DNA of 64,000 nt from positions 101,505,063 through 101,569,062 of the forward strand of contig CM041297.1 in assembly GCA_023052935.1 (NCBI GenBank), in the 5' to 3' direction. Under the pieces are notes generated by a model. The model did no database searches. It saw only the letters and a list, made by a program, of their open reading frames with translations, and had not been told where the DNA came from. The stretch comes from Piezodorus guildinii. Lineage: Eukaryota > Arthropoda > Insecta > Hemiptera > Pentatomidae. Below are positions 11,841 to 22,909 of the stretch, in pieces (the first letter of the stretch is position 1; every line of letters begins with the position of its first letter). The position numbers and the translations under genes were made by a program.

Positions 11841-12054
11841 TTTCCAAGTCAAATTCAACCTTTTCCAAGTCAAATTCAACCTTTTCCAAGTCAAATTCAA
11901 CCTTTCCAAGTCAAATTCAACCTTTTCCAAGTCAAATTCAACCTTTTCCAAGTCAAATTCAACCTTTTCCAAGTCAAATTCAACCTTTTCCAAGTCAAAT
12001 TCAACCTTTTCCAAGTCAAATTCAACCTTTTCCATTTCAAATTCAACCTTTTTC
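11841..12054. repeat. 21-bp tandem array, left border of fold-back
   Basis: About nine near-perfect copies of CAAGTCAAATTCAACCTTTT plus one base, one copy being 20 bp. Because 21 is a multiple of three, both strands stay open: plus reads repeated PSQIQPF and minus reads KVEFDLE. I take these peptides as by-products of the repeat, not a gene. Confidence 0.9.
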
Positions 12055-12342
12055 GATTTCACTAAAATAATAAAAATCAAATTAACATGATTTTATGTTT
12101 TAATGGTTATTTTAATTACACCTTGTGTTTTTAACCCTTGTGGCTTGTTAAATGTTCTCAGGGGCCTTTCTACATATAATTAGTCACGAATATAATAATA
12201 AGTATAACCGATACTTTAATTTTAAGACATTTGCGATACAAAGTCTGGTAGTCGGATTAGCGGGATTTGTTTTATTTTAGTTTTATAATCGCGGGCGAAA
12301 ATATTATCAATAGAGGTTTATTTTAACTTGTTCGTATTTATT

Positions 12343-13320
12343 GGATAGTAGGCTCAGCAGATGCGTTCCCAAAGGTTCGTTACCGATTATACTATTAATT
12401 TTAATCGCGCTCGCTCAAATATGGGTTTATTATAACTTTTTCGTATTTATTGGATACAAGGCTCAGTAGCTGCGTTCCCAAAGGTTCGTTACCGACTACA
12501 CTATTAATTTCAATAGCGCTCGCTCAAATATGGGTTTATTATAACTTTTTCGTATTTATTGGATACAAGGCTCAGTAGCTGCGTTCCCAAAGGTTCGTTA
12601 CCGACTACACTATTAATTTCAATAGCGCTCGCTCAAATATGGGTTTATTATAACTTTTTCGTATTTATTGGATACAAGGCTCAGTAGCTTCGTTCCCAAA
12701 GGTTCGTTACCGACTACACTATTAATTTCAATAGCGCTCGCTCAAATATGGGTTTATTATAAATTTTTCGTATTTATTGGATACAAGGCTCAGTAGCTGC
12801 GTTCCCAAAGGTTCGTTACCGACTACATTATTAATTTCAATAGCGCTCGCTCAAATATGGGTTTATTATAACTTTTTCGTATTTATTGGATACAAGGCTC
12901 AGTAGTTGCGTTACGGGGTTCTATCCCGACTATTCTATTAATTATTCGTGCGCTCACTCAAATATGGGTTTATTATAACTTTTTCGTATTTATTGGATAC
13001 AAGGCTCAGTAGGTGCGTTCCCAAAGGTTCGCTACCGATTACACTATTAATTTTAATCGCGCTCGCTCAAATATGGGTTTATTATAACTTTTTCGTATTT
13101 ATTGGATACAAGGCTCAGTAGCTGCGTTCCCAAAGGTTCGCTACCGATTACACTATTAATTTTAATCGCGCTCGCTCAAATATGGGTTTATTATAACTTT
13201 TTTGTATTTATTGGATACTAGGCTCAGTAGTTGCGTTTCCAAAGGTTTGTTACCGATTACACTATTAATTGTTATCGCGCTCGCTCAATTATGAGTTTAT
13301 TATAAATTCGTGTTTCTTTT
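12343..13320 (+). repeat. Tandem array of 109-bp units, forward arm
   Basis: The marker GGATACAAGG or a variant recurs at 12343, 12452, 12561, 12670, 12779, 12888, 12995, 13104 and 13213, a period of 109 bp with one 107-bp unit. Each unit contains GCGCTCGCTCAAATATGGG and GCGTTCCCAAAGGTTCG. Units near the centre are more diverged than those in the middle of the array. Confidence 0.92.
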
Positions 13321-13559
13321 CTATGCTAATTTCTGTATTTGTGTTTCGGGAGTTTTGTTAGTGAATGTGTTAATGTTTTTTTAGTCAGTTGGTCTAATGT
13401 ATGTTTATTTCGTGTTTTTTGTAACTTTTCATGTATTGGGTTACCGCTTATCCTTTTTTTCAGGATAGTAAGTTTTCTTTTTGGTTAATATTTTGGAGTT
13501 TGATAAAAATCAGCTAAACAGAACAATTTTATAAGTACATTCTTATTTGATAAACCTCT

Positions 13560-14515
13560 ACTTGAGTTAGCGCAATTAAAATTAATAGTATAATCTGTAA
13601 CGAGTCCTTGGTTACGCAGCGACTGAGCCTAGTATGCAGTAAATACGAACAAGTTAAAATAAACCTCTTCTTGAGCGAGAGCACTTAAAATAAATTGAAT
13701 AATTGGGATAGCAACCCCCGCAACGCATCAATTGAGCCTAATAGCGAATAAATACGAAAAAGTTATAATGAACCCATATTTGAGCGAGCGTACGAATAAT
13801 TAATAGAATGGTCGGAAAAGAACCCCCCGTAACGCAGCAACTGAGCCTAGTATCCAATAAATACGAAAAACTTATAATAAACCCATATTTGAGCGAGCGC
13901 ACGAATAATTAATAGAATGGTCGGGAAAGAACCCCCCGTAACGCAGCTACTGAGCCTTGTTGCCAATAAATACGAAAAAGTCATAATAAAACCATATTTG
14001 AGCGAGCGCTATTTAAATTAATAGTGTAGTCGGTAACGAACCTTTGGGAACGCACCTACTGAGCCTTGTATCCAATAAATACGAAAAAGTTATAATAAAC
14101 CCATATTTGAGCGAGCGCTATTGAAATTAATAGTGTAGTCGGTAACGAACCTTTGGGAACGCAGCTACTGAGTCTTGTATCCAATAAATACGAAAAAGTT
14201 ATAATAAACCCATATTTGAGCGAGCGCTATTGAAATTAATAGTGTAGTCGGTACGAACCTTTGGGAACGCACCTACTGAGCCTTGTATCCAATTAATACG
14301 AAAAAGTTATAATAAACCCATATTTGAGCGAGCGCTATTGAAATTAATAGTGTAGTCGGTAACGAACCTTTGGGAACGCAGCTACTGAGCCTTGTATCCA
14401 ATAAATACGAAAAAGTTATAATAAACCCATATTTGAGCGAGCGCGATTAAAATTAATAGTATAATCGGTAACGAACCTTTGGGAACGCATCTGCTGAGCC
14501 TACTATCCAATAAAT
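13560..14515 (-). repeat. Tandem array of 109-bp units, inverted arm
   Basis: The reverse complement of the forward array. The marker CTGAGCC recurs about every 109 bp from about 13626 to 14493, nine units again. Two units around 13800-13950 share a CCCCCCGTAACG variant also found near 12912 in the forward arm. Confidence 0.9.
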
Positions 14516-15052
14516 ACGAAAAAGTTAAAATAAACCTCTATTGAAAATATTTTCGCCAGCGATTATAAAACTAAAATAAAACGAATCCCGCTAATCCGAC
14601 TACCAGACCTTGTATCGCAAATGTCTTAAAATTAAAGTATCGGTTATACTTATTATTATATTCGTGACTAATTATATGTAGAAAGGCCCCTGGGAATATT
14701 TAACAAGCCACAAGGGTTAAAAACACAAGGTGTAATTAAAATAACCATTAAAACATAAAATCATGTTAATTTGATTTTTATTATTTTAGTGAAATCGAAA
14801 AAGGTTGAATTTGAAATGGAAAAGGTTGAATTTGACTTGGAAAAGGTTGAATTTGACTTGGAAAAGGTTGAATTTGATCGTTAATTATCAGGCCGATTTG
14901 CAAAAGAAATTCTTGGATATTTTTTTAAAACACTTTATTTATTCTAGTATCGCGACGTTTCAGCCTCTAGGGCCATTTTCAAGCTTCATGCATATCCATC
15001 TCAGTTATCTTTTAATTTTACCGCTTTTCACCAGCGTCGTCATAATTTTTTT
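14307..15052. repeat. 746-bp direct duplication, copy 1
   Basis: This segment reappears 1,207 bp downstream (15514-16259) with no difference that I could see by eye, including an identical open frame of about 80 codons at 14805 and 16012. The near identity indicates a very recent duplication, gene conversion or an assembly artefact. Confidence 0.8.
14884..15052. other. Segment joining the two fold-back copies, with hairpin motif
   Basis: Begins TTAATTATCAGGCCGATTTG and contains, on the minus strand, GGCCCTAGAGGCTGAAACG (complement at about 14957-14975). This relates it to the hairpins of the F, G and H elements. The same block follows the second fold-back copy at 16086-16259. Confidence 0.55.
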
Positions 15053-16083
15053 GCGATACAAGGTCTGGTAGTCGGATTAGCGGGATTCGTTTTATTTTAG
15101 TTTTATAATCGCTGGCGAAAATATTTTCAATAGAGGTTTATTTTAACTTTTTCGTATTTATTGGATAGTAGGCTCAGCAGATGCGTTCCCAAAGGTTCGC
15201 TACCGATTACACTATTAATTTTAATCGCGCTCGCTCAAATATGGGTTTATTATAACTTTTTCGTATTTATTGGATACAAGGCTCAGTAGCTGCGTTCCCA
15301 AAGGTTCGCTACCGATTACACTATTAATTTTAATCGCGCTCGCTCAAATATGGGTTTATTATAACTTTTTTGTATTTATTGGATACTAGGCTCAGTAGTT
15401 GCGTTTCCAAAGGTTTGTTACCGATTACACTATTAATTGTTATCGCGCTCGCTCAATTATGAGTTTATTATAAATTCGTGTTTCTTTTCTATGCTAATTT
15501 CTGTATTTGTGTATTATAATAAACCCATATTTGAGCGAGCGCTATTGAAATTAATAGTGTAGTCGGTAACGAACCTTTGGGAACGCAGCTACTGAGCCTT
15601 GTATCCAATAAATACGAAAAAGTTATAATAAACCCATATTTGAGCGAGCGCGATTAAAATTAATAGTATAATCGGTAACGAACCTTTGGGAACGCATCTG
15701 CTGAGCCTACTATCCAATAAATACGAAAAAGTTAAAATAAACCTCTATTGAAAATATTTTCGCCAGCGATTATAAAACTAAAATAAAACGAATCCCGCTA
15801 ATCCGACTACCAGACCTTGTATCGCAAATGTCTTAAAATTAAAGTATCGGTTATACTTATTATTATATTCGTGACTAATTATATGTAGAAAGGCCCCTGG
15901 GAATATTTAACAAGCCACAAGGGTTAAAAACACAAGGTGTAATTAAAATAACCATTAAAACATAAAATCATGTTAATTTGATTTTTATTATTTTAGTGAA
16001 ATCGAAAAAGGTTGAATTTGAAATGGAAAAGGTTGAATTTGACTTGGAAAAGGTTGAATTTGACTTGGAAAAGGTTGAATTTG
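15053..16083. mobile_element. Fold-back element, second shorter copy
   Basis: It starts with the core (GCGATACAAGGTCTGGTAG), has about three forward 109-bp units to about 15480, switches at about 15513 directly to two inverted units, then the inverted core and 21-bp units ending near 16083. The forward part matches 13017-13344 closely. It looks like a deletion derivative of the larger copy. Confidence 0.8.
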
Positions 16084-16259
16084 ATCGTTAATTATCAGGC
16101 CGATTTGCAAAAGAAATTCTTGGATATTTTTTTAAAACACTTTATTTATTCTAGTATCGCGACGTTTCAGCCTCTAGGGCCATTTTCAAGCTTCATGCAT
16201 ATCCATCTCAGTTATCTTTTAATTTTACCGCTTTTCACCAGCGTCGTCATAATTTTTTT

Positions 16260-16395
16260 AAAAATGTCATTTTTCAAAAAAACTTAACAGTTTTCAGCCG
16301 CCTTTTAGGTGTTCTCGATTTTTATTATTTTATTGAAATCGAAAAAGATTGAATTTGACTTGGAAAAGGTTGAATTTGACTTGGAAATGCTATAT
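16260..16395 (+). repeat. Terminal remnant of fold-back with 21-bp units
   Basis: GAAATCGAAAAAGATTGAAT is followed by two 21-bp units and the sequence GACTTGGAAATGCTATA. This mirrors the far left border at 11830-11850 (TATAGCATTTCCAAGTC), suggesting it is the true outer right end of the whole complex. Confidence 0.65.
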
Positions 16396-16790
16396 ATACT
16401 ATTAAGTGGCTAACTGATTAGCTTTTTTAATAATAGAAGAAAGACCAATCTTTATTAAAGCTCTTATGATAATTAAGGAAACGTGTCTCTCGTTTATTAC
16501 TTGTTTGGTTTCTACCCATTCTAGCGTCAAAAGCTACCTCTGGCTTCTCGTTGCTGATAGTTTTTAAAAGTTGAAAATCCAAAAACATTTATTAAAGAAT
16601 AAAATATTTAATAACACGGGTTTAAGTTAAGAAAAGCAAAATTTTTTATCATATTTCCTTCCAATTTTGAAACAATAAATTACTTAAATTTTTTATCTTA
16701 TTTTCGAACACTGTTATTCGTCAACTTATTTTTTATTTATTTTTTTTTAATTATTTTTAAATTATTCCACAATACCATAAGTGACCCCCT
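16396..16790. other. AT-rich intergenic DNA, nothing recognised
   Basis: No feature supported beyond T- and A-rich low complexity. Confidence 0.4.
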
Positions 16791-17050
16791 TTTCCATCTA
16801 CATGGATGAAATTGAATTTATAAAATTGCCTCCCTCTTGTTTTTGAAGTGGATTCGCCGCTGGGGATTATGGAGCAATTGCTCCAGCAATTAACGGTCCA
16901 TTAGGAAATTGTAACATTAGTTCTGTCTATTACCCGCATTAATTCCATTTTAATCCAAAGCTTAATACGCTAATGTGTCTAGCGTCTTTACAGTCCCCTT
17001 CTTGTTATTAATGAAATGAAAATTGGAAGAAAACTACTGGTGTGAAACAG
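16790..17050. other. Higher-complexity non-coding island, candidate conserved element
   Basis: Contains GGAGCAATTGCTCCAGC, itself palindromic (GGAGCAATTGCTCC at 16871-16884), and several TAAT/ATTA cores near CGCATTAATTCC and GCTTAATACGC. It is not repeated elsewhere in the window and has no open frame. Such single-copy islands in repeat-rich DNA can be enhancers, but this is inference. Confidence 0.3.
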
Positions 17051-17204
17051 CTAACTAATCGGAAGAAAGGTTGTAAACAGTTTAATAGTAATTCCTGAAA
17101 GGCAATGGATTATATGAATGGTTGTAATTTAATTATCAATAGCATTGAAAGATGTATTAATTGCGGAAATGCATTAGTAAATGAATGATTTTAATTTTCA
17201 TTCC

Positions 17205-17318
17205 TTTATTCAGAAATAATACAATCTGCTACATTCTTGGACAATGAGTATTAGTGCTATAAGAAGCCATTCATTCCATATTTATAGTAAATAAAATAAA
17301 AAAATACAAATAAGAATA
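17205..17318 (-). mobile_element. LINE 3' untranslated fragment
   Basis: ATAATACAATCTGC, ACAATGAGTATTA and GTAAATAAAATAAAAAAATA match the block at 19285-19395, which in turn resembles the minus-strand Jockey 3' region near 44.5-44.8 kb. No coding part remains. Confidence 0.5.
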
Positions 17319-17755
17319 AATAAAGAGAAGAGTTGAAGGATGAACAATGGCTTAAGGTTTTTGAAAATAAGGCACTGCGTAAAATATTTGGTCCGAAGAG
17401 AGATGAGGCCACTGGGGAGTTTAGAAGGTTGCACAACGCGGAATTGCGGAGTTTGTTCCCTGTGAATATAATTAAGTTGATAGCATCGCGGAGACTCAAA
17501 TGGGCAAGTAAAATTGTTGGGCTCGGTGAGAAACTGATTCCGAGAAAGTTGGTATTCGCTGAACCGACTGGTAGGCGTCCGAAAGGTAAGCCGAGGCGTC
17601 GATGGGAGGATTGCATTAAGGCTGATCTAGGGGGCTTGGGCTTGACCGGCGAACATTAGACGAGTCTGTGCAGGCGAAGTTTGGTGGTATCGGCATCGAA
17701 CCTTCGGGTTCGGTAAGCCTATTATTATTATTATTGTTATTTAATAAAGAGAAGA
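17319..17755 (+). mobile_element. RTE-type LINE 3' fragment with 13-bp TSD
   Basis: The insert 17332-17742 is flanked by AATAAAGAGAAGA at 17319-17331 and 17743-17755. It ends in an ATT trinucleotide run, typical of RTE elements. It is inserted into or beside the LINE 3' fragment to its left. Confidence 0.8.
17333..17659 (+). pseudogene. RTE-type reverse transcriptase, C-terminal remnant
   Basis: The 108-residue open frame reads DEQWLKVFENKALRKIFGP, RRLHNAELRSLF, RRLKWASKI and GRRPKGKPRRRWEDCI. This is the conserved C-terminal end of RTE/BovB-like polyproteins (FExKxLRxIFGP, RLxWAGHI, GxRPxGRPxxRWxD). Endonuclease and polymerase domains are absent because of 5' truncation. The first ATG is internal, so the frame is only a piece of a larger protein. 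A close relative lies at 63.2 kb. Confidence 0.8.
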
Positions 17756-18164
17756 ACATAATGGAATCAGATAAACCCTGCGATTACTCTTCACGATAAA
17801 TTCTATGATAATGCCAAGTATTAATATAGAAATATTCTATAATTAATTAAAACAATCAATTTAATTAAAATGATATTAGCGACCGATTTAAATATTAATA
17901 TTCATGTTTCCTTATATTCATAAAATAATTTTTCAATATTAATAATTTACAAAAACTAGTATAGCTTCTTCCTCAAAAGTTTCATCTCATTCGATTCGAC
18001 ATAATTTAGTAAATTTAGGTTTGTAATATTAAAACTTTTAATTACAAAATATAAAAAAAAAAATATTATAATTTTATCATTATGGACTGAGTGTCTTCAT
18101 TTAAGGTTCCGTAGTTGGTGAAGACCATACTATTTTTAATTTATTTGCTATTTAAACTTTAATT
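17756..18164. other. AT-rich intergenic DNA, nothing recognised
   Basis: No supported feature. Confidence 0.4.
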
Positions 18165-18167
18165 TTT

Positions 18168-18230
18168 TTATTCGTCCGATTAGCCATAGCAGCATAAAGT
18201 GACGTTAAATAAATAAACAAACAAACTTTA
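18168..18230 (+). mobile_element. SINE S1, 3' fragment
   Basis: CGTCCGATTAGCCATAGCAG and AAGTGACGTTAAATAAATAA, ending in repeated AAAC, match the 3' end of the S1 SINEs at 23.6 and 54.5 kb. Confidence 0.7.
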
Positions 18231-18700
18231 ATTTTGATGTTCTTATTTTTTTCTCTTTATTTTTCCACATTAATGATGAATCGATTATTATATCTAACTA
18301 TTAATGGATATCGCTTTCAAGTAAGGCTTATCTGCATGTTTTAAAAATGGAAAGTAATTTAACAATTAAATTCGTGTATTTAACTGAATCCCTTGAAAAA
18401 TATTCACTAATCACAAATATTTCTTCTATATAATTAATATACTGTAATACATTTTAGTTTTATATTTTTCAGCGTCTTGTAACCTACTGACTTAGACCTG
18501 TCATTTCATTACCAATTGGTCATTTCTCGATACCTCACTTTTTCACCTTCATTTTTTCACTTTGTATATTAGGTTATAATATGGTGTCATAGCCCGAATA
18601 CGCGTTGCTCTCAATTGGACTTATTGTATCATATTACATAAGTAAAATAATTTTAAAAAGTTTTTTTAATGAGATGTTCCCGGTTGAAAACTGTAAAGAA
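18231..18700. other. AT-rich intergenic DNA, nothing recognised
   Basis: No supported feature. Confidence 0.4.
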
Positions 18701-18709
18701 TTTTACTGG

Positions 18710-19090
18710 CATTAATTAGTAAAGCATCTGATGCGTTTTAATTTTTGAAGGGAGAATCGAAAGAAATGTTTTACGATTTCTGAGGCCGGACGTTATGTTG
18801 TAGAAAGGACCAGGCGGGGTGAAAAGAGCGTAAACAGCGGAAGGGTCATTGAAAGGAAATGTTTCTGAAACGAGCCCTTTTATTGTGCGTGTAGGGTCCG
18901 AATCGGAAAAGAACAAGTCGAAAATCCTTTGAAGGGTGTGAAAGTGGCCATTCCCTTTGAAGCCGGCAGTTAGCATCTCTCCTGCGGCACCAACTTTTAC
19001 AGCTTTCCGCTTTCTTGCTTCTTTGTTCTATCCCTTTTTCAGATTTGCTTTCGGTCCGGAAGGGCTACCCTTTTGAATATAAAGTAATTA
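18710..19090. other. Higher-complexity island, unknown
   Basis: An 86-codon minus-strand open frame (18716-18976) exists but resembles no family I know. Composition is GC-richer than the flanks and the sequence is single-copy in the window. It could be a conserved non-coding element or a decayed exon. Confidence 0.25.
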
Positions 19091-19264
19091 GTTGTTCCTG
19101 TACCTAATCATTTCTCGTTCATTGGTTACTGGCAGATTTTTAATCGCATTCATTCTCCTGAACTACGTTTAATATTGTTTTTTTTGTTTTTTCATTTGGA
19201 CATGATACACATATAATTTTCGAGATACACATCCAATTATAAAAAATTGTTAAAATTGTCGATA

Positions 19265-19640
19265 GCATTTTATTTTTTTATTACGAGATAATACAATCTG
19301 CCACCTTCTGGGGCAATGAGTATTACAGTTAAGAGAAATCATTCATCCCATATGTACATTGTAAATAAAATAAAAAAATAATAATAAAAAAATATTTAAA
19401 AAATAAATAATAATAAAATAAATATATAATGCGAAAAAGAATTGAATAATTAATACAGACGAAACAAAGAAAAAAAATATATATATATATATATTTCTAA
19501 AATAAAATAAATAATATATATAAAGAAAATAATAACAACCTTGATCACATTCATACCTATTTACAATATTTACAAACTGCCCCTGGGATTACCGAATCAA
19601 ACCCCGAGATCCACTAGTGGATGTCGAGGCACAATTCGTT
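19265..19640 (-). mobile_element. Jockey-like LINE 3' region
   Basis: The block ATAATACAATCTGCCACC with GGGGCAATGAGTATTACAG, an A/T-rich filler, then TTTACAATATTTACAAACTG and CCCCGAGATCCACTAGTGG follows the same order as the minus-strand Jockey 3' region at 44.5-44.9 kb. No protein-coding remnant is visible. Confidence 0.45.
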
Positions 19641-22600
19641 AGTATTAATATTGCATGATAAATATTCATTCTATTACATCAGCCGTATATCGGATCTAAG
19701 TTTAGAAGACCCAACAGAACCACATCCAGATTCTTTGAAATTGGTACCCACAAGTCAGGGAAGAAATTAAATTGTTCAAGGATCTTCCTTGAAAAAGAGA
19801 TAATTTAACAGTTAAAATTACTATGAATTATAATTGGGAGGCTCTACCATTTTTTAATCTCCATTTTGTTGGCAAGTAAGTGCCAGTCATATAAAATGAG
19901 CCTCTAGTAATGAAAAGAGTTTTTCTAAGACTAAAGTTATGAGTGAAGTTCCAAGGCAATGACTGTCTACAACATTTTAATGTGTGAGTAGAAGCAGCAG
20001 GAAGACAGAGCAGGGAGAATATATCCAGAATCCAGCCAACACCACAAGTAAGATTTGATACAATCATGCAAGATATTAAAAATTAGTATGAAATTCAAGC
20101 CAAACTTCCTTTATTTGTATATCATAAAAATGTCATTTTGTATTGCTTTGAACCAATCAAATATAAAATATTGTTAAAATAAGCCATTATATATTCAAAC
20201 CTCCCCTTAAATACAGTCGACTCAAAATTCAAGAACTATCAATGATCCATGGGCAATATCCATGGGAAACAAGTTATAATGAATTGCCGGGATACAAAAC
20301 ATATAGGTTGAGGGTAACATCCGCACGATCACTTCCTTGCACAAGCGTTGGTCGGAATTTCAGTTTTAATACCCCTGTTGTGAACCCTAAAACCGTAGGT
20401 GTACAGGTGCTGGTGTGGTCATTAATAATAACGAATAATCACAGAAACATTAGTCATAATCCAACGAAAATTAAACACTCCCAAATATACTTTTAAGATT
20501 TGAAAAATGAAGAATTTCCCAATTCTAACAGGAAAATAAATGGATGGCTTTTTTATTTATTTAAATTTTTATAACGTATGATACTAGTAAAAATATTATT
20601 ATTGTAATAGTTGTGTATGCACTTTGAGAGTTTATTAAACTATATGTGTATTTATATTGGATATTTATGTAAAGATCTTAATATTGGATTGAAGAAGGAG
20701 AAGAACGTCATAAAACAAAAATATTTATTATTTTAATTGATATTTGCAACTGTGCATAAATAAGCAACCAGTTAATGTGAAAACTACCATAAGAGGCTTT
20801 TGAAAAAGCTACTCAGTAGTAGAACTTTGAAAAAAAAAATACTTTATTAAAAATATGAGGGCGATTATAAAACTTTAAAAAAAATAATTAATTTTGTATT
20901 TATCTTAAGTAACAAATGTTCTTTAAAAAATATTATTGTTTTTATTATATTATTACATTGAATGACTATTTCGGTAAAAGTATAAAAAATATTTTAATAT
21001 AATTAAATTGAAGAGTATATTTTTATTATCAATAAAATATTTGGAACTTCCTCTTGCTTTATTTATTTTTACATAAATATTTTTTTATACAATATTTCGA
21101 GGTATTCCTTGTCTTATCTTGAGTCTAACTATAAAATCAAAAGAATTCAATAGAATTACATCTACAACAAAAACAATTAATACTTAAAATTTGCAATTCA
21201 ATAGTTATGAATATTATTTCAATTTTTTTTGTTTCTATAAATATCTATATATTAAATTGTACTCACAAAAATTTTTATTTTCCATATTGAACAAATATAG
21301 GTCATTTATAGTATAAACATTTCACTTATATGTGTTATTTATGTGTTTATAAATTCATCATATGATTATTAATATTTTATTGATGATAAATATTATTTAA
21401 TTAACCGAATTCTGTATTCAATTCAACTAATGAATACAATTATTTATTAACAGATGTATTATCGTACTTTGCTTAGTTCTGCTGTGTTTTTTCTTTTTTT
21501 GCAATGGAAAACAAACAAAACACAATTGTAAATAAATAATGCTTTGTAATAATAATTTTGTTTTTTTCCCTAGTTGAAATTGCGAACAATTGCGATTTAG
21601 GAGATCAAAAATATCCAGGACACATATGTATATATAATTTTTACTCAACATTCATGAAGTCTCCCTTACCCTGTCTCTGCTTTTATTTTATATTTCTGCG
21701 ATATTAACCTTTGAATATAATGTGTAAATGAATTCACTTGAAAAAGTTTAATACCTTTTTGTTATTTATTATAAATATGTTGATTATAGATGCTCAGTAC
21801 GTAGGATTCCGTAGCCTACTATGTAATTTTGCGTTTAATTCACCTCTATACTTGACTTGGAATAATCCATACGGTTAACCAATTACAGTTTGCCAGTCTT
21901 AGAACTAAGTCTGAGCCTAAGCCGTTTGAGGATTCAAAGGGATAAATGTAATTATCCCTCTTGGTTAGTATGCTTACTAAATAACTTGCTTTATTTAGTC
22001 CCATGCTTATGTGCTTACTGAGTCTAAATATCGACCCAGTTCGGAAATCTTGGAAATAATAGTAACTAATCGGTAAAGAGGAACATTCAATAATTTATTT
22101 GAACACCAGTTAATGACTATATGAGTAATTATTGATTGTAAAGACCCTACAAACTTTGTAACGAAACTTACTAGCAGCGACCTTTTGTCCTAGTAATAGC
22201 TTCTTCACTTGAACTACTTTTTTCGAGATGCATTTGAACCACTGAATGTTTAAAGGAGTCAAAATTTATTGTTGTTTAAGGTTGTTTTATATATTATGTA
22301 TTGCGTCGCTAAACGAAGAATTAAGCATTCTCACAAAGATTTGACAGGGAATTTTAAACTTATCTGCATGTTAAGTCAAAAATATAAATTTTTTAAACCT
22401 TATTGTTTTTATTCACACCCGTCAACATCGTGGACAACAAGTTATTGCGACGGGGTAGGTTTTAATATTATGGCGTGGAATGCCAAATGGATGTAGTAAT
22501 ACCCAGCGGTATTTCTTTCTGGCTTGAGTCCTATTTCCTATTTATGGCAAAAGTCGCACATCCAACTTATTTTCAGCTATTTGAGTAATGTCGGTAGTGG

Positions 22601-22723
22601 CCATGTTTTGTATTAAGGTGTTAGTATGACAGTGTAAGAAGTTGTGAAAACGTTTGTAGAGGATCCTGTCTGTTCCTTGACTGTTTAGATACGAATGTCT
22701 GTGTGTGGAGTGATGTTACTGAC
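19641..22723. other. Mostly AT-rich intergenic DNA
   Basis: No gene or element is recognised. Open frames at 19828-20067, 20242-20496, 21427-21651 and 22269-22496 are short, AT-driven and unlike known proteins. A small hairpin CCATGG...CCATGG sits at about 20245-20264. Confidence 0.4.
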
Positions 22724-22740
22724 GTACCATAAAGATTTTT

Positions 22741-22892
22741 ACCAGTAGTTACCAGTGGTTACCAGTAGGCTGACGGGTCTCTCATACTGGAGGAGAGGCT
22801 GTAAATCGACATTTCATAAATGTTTGAAAAAGTCCCTATGGATTCGAGCTCACAACCTTTGGCGTGGGAGACTAGCCACTCAGCCACGAGGT
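22741..22892 (-). mobile_element. SINE S2, copy 1
   Basis: The minus strand begins near TCGTGGCTGAGTGGCTAG, with an A-box-like TGGCTGAGTGG, then AAGGTTGTGAGCTCGAATCC with a B box, then a body containing ACAGCCTCTCC. Imperfect flanking repeats beginning GTACCAT lie at 22724-22740 and 22893-22909. Relatives are at 39.8-40.1 kb and 50.3 kb. The head is tRNA-derived in style but does not fold as a functional tRNA. Confidence 0.65.
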
Positions 22893-22909
22893 ACCATGGA
22901 GAATTTTTA

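Larger units (their letters stand above)
11841..14883. mobile_element. Large fold-back element with inverted 109-bp and 21-bp arrays
   Basis: Order: 21-bp repeats (11841-12054), a 250-bp core (12070-12320), nine units of about 109 bp (12343-13320), a spacer (13320-13560), nine inverted units (13560-14510), the inverted core (14530-14800) and inverted 21-bp repeats (14797-14880). The two halves are reverse complements over roughly 1.3-1.5 kb. There is no transposase. This architecture (long inverted termini made of tandem repeats) is that of fold-back-type elements. Alternating orientation could let transcripts form a very long hairpin. Confidence 0.8.

Noticed and set aside
11715..12080. Repetitive heptapeptide protein on the minus strand
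   Set aside because: The frame is a by-product of a 21-bp tandem array and shifts at a 20-bp unit. The same repeats recur without a frame at the other border of the fold-back.
12343..14515. CRISPR array
   Set aside because: Units are contiguous 109-bp tandem repeats without unique spacers, inverted about a centre, in a clearly eukaryotic setting.
14805..15071. Open frames at 14805-15071 and 16012-16287 as a duplicated gene
   Set aside because: They are identical because they lie in a duplicated segment of the fold-back complex. They begin in the 21-bp repeat and run into its joining segment, with no domain.
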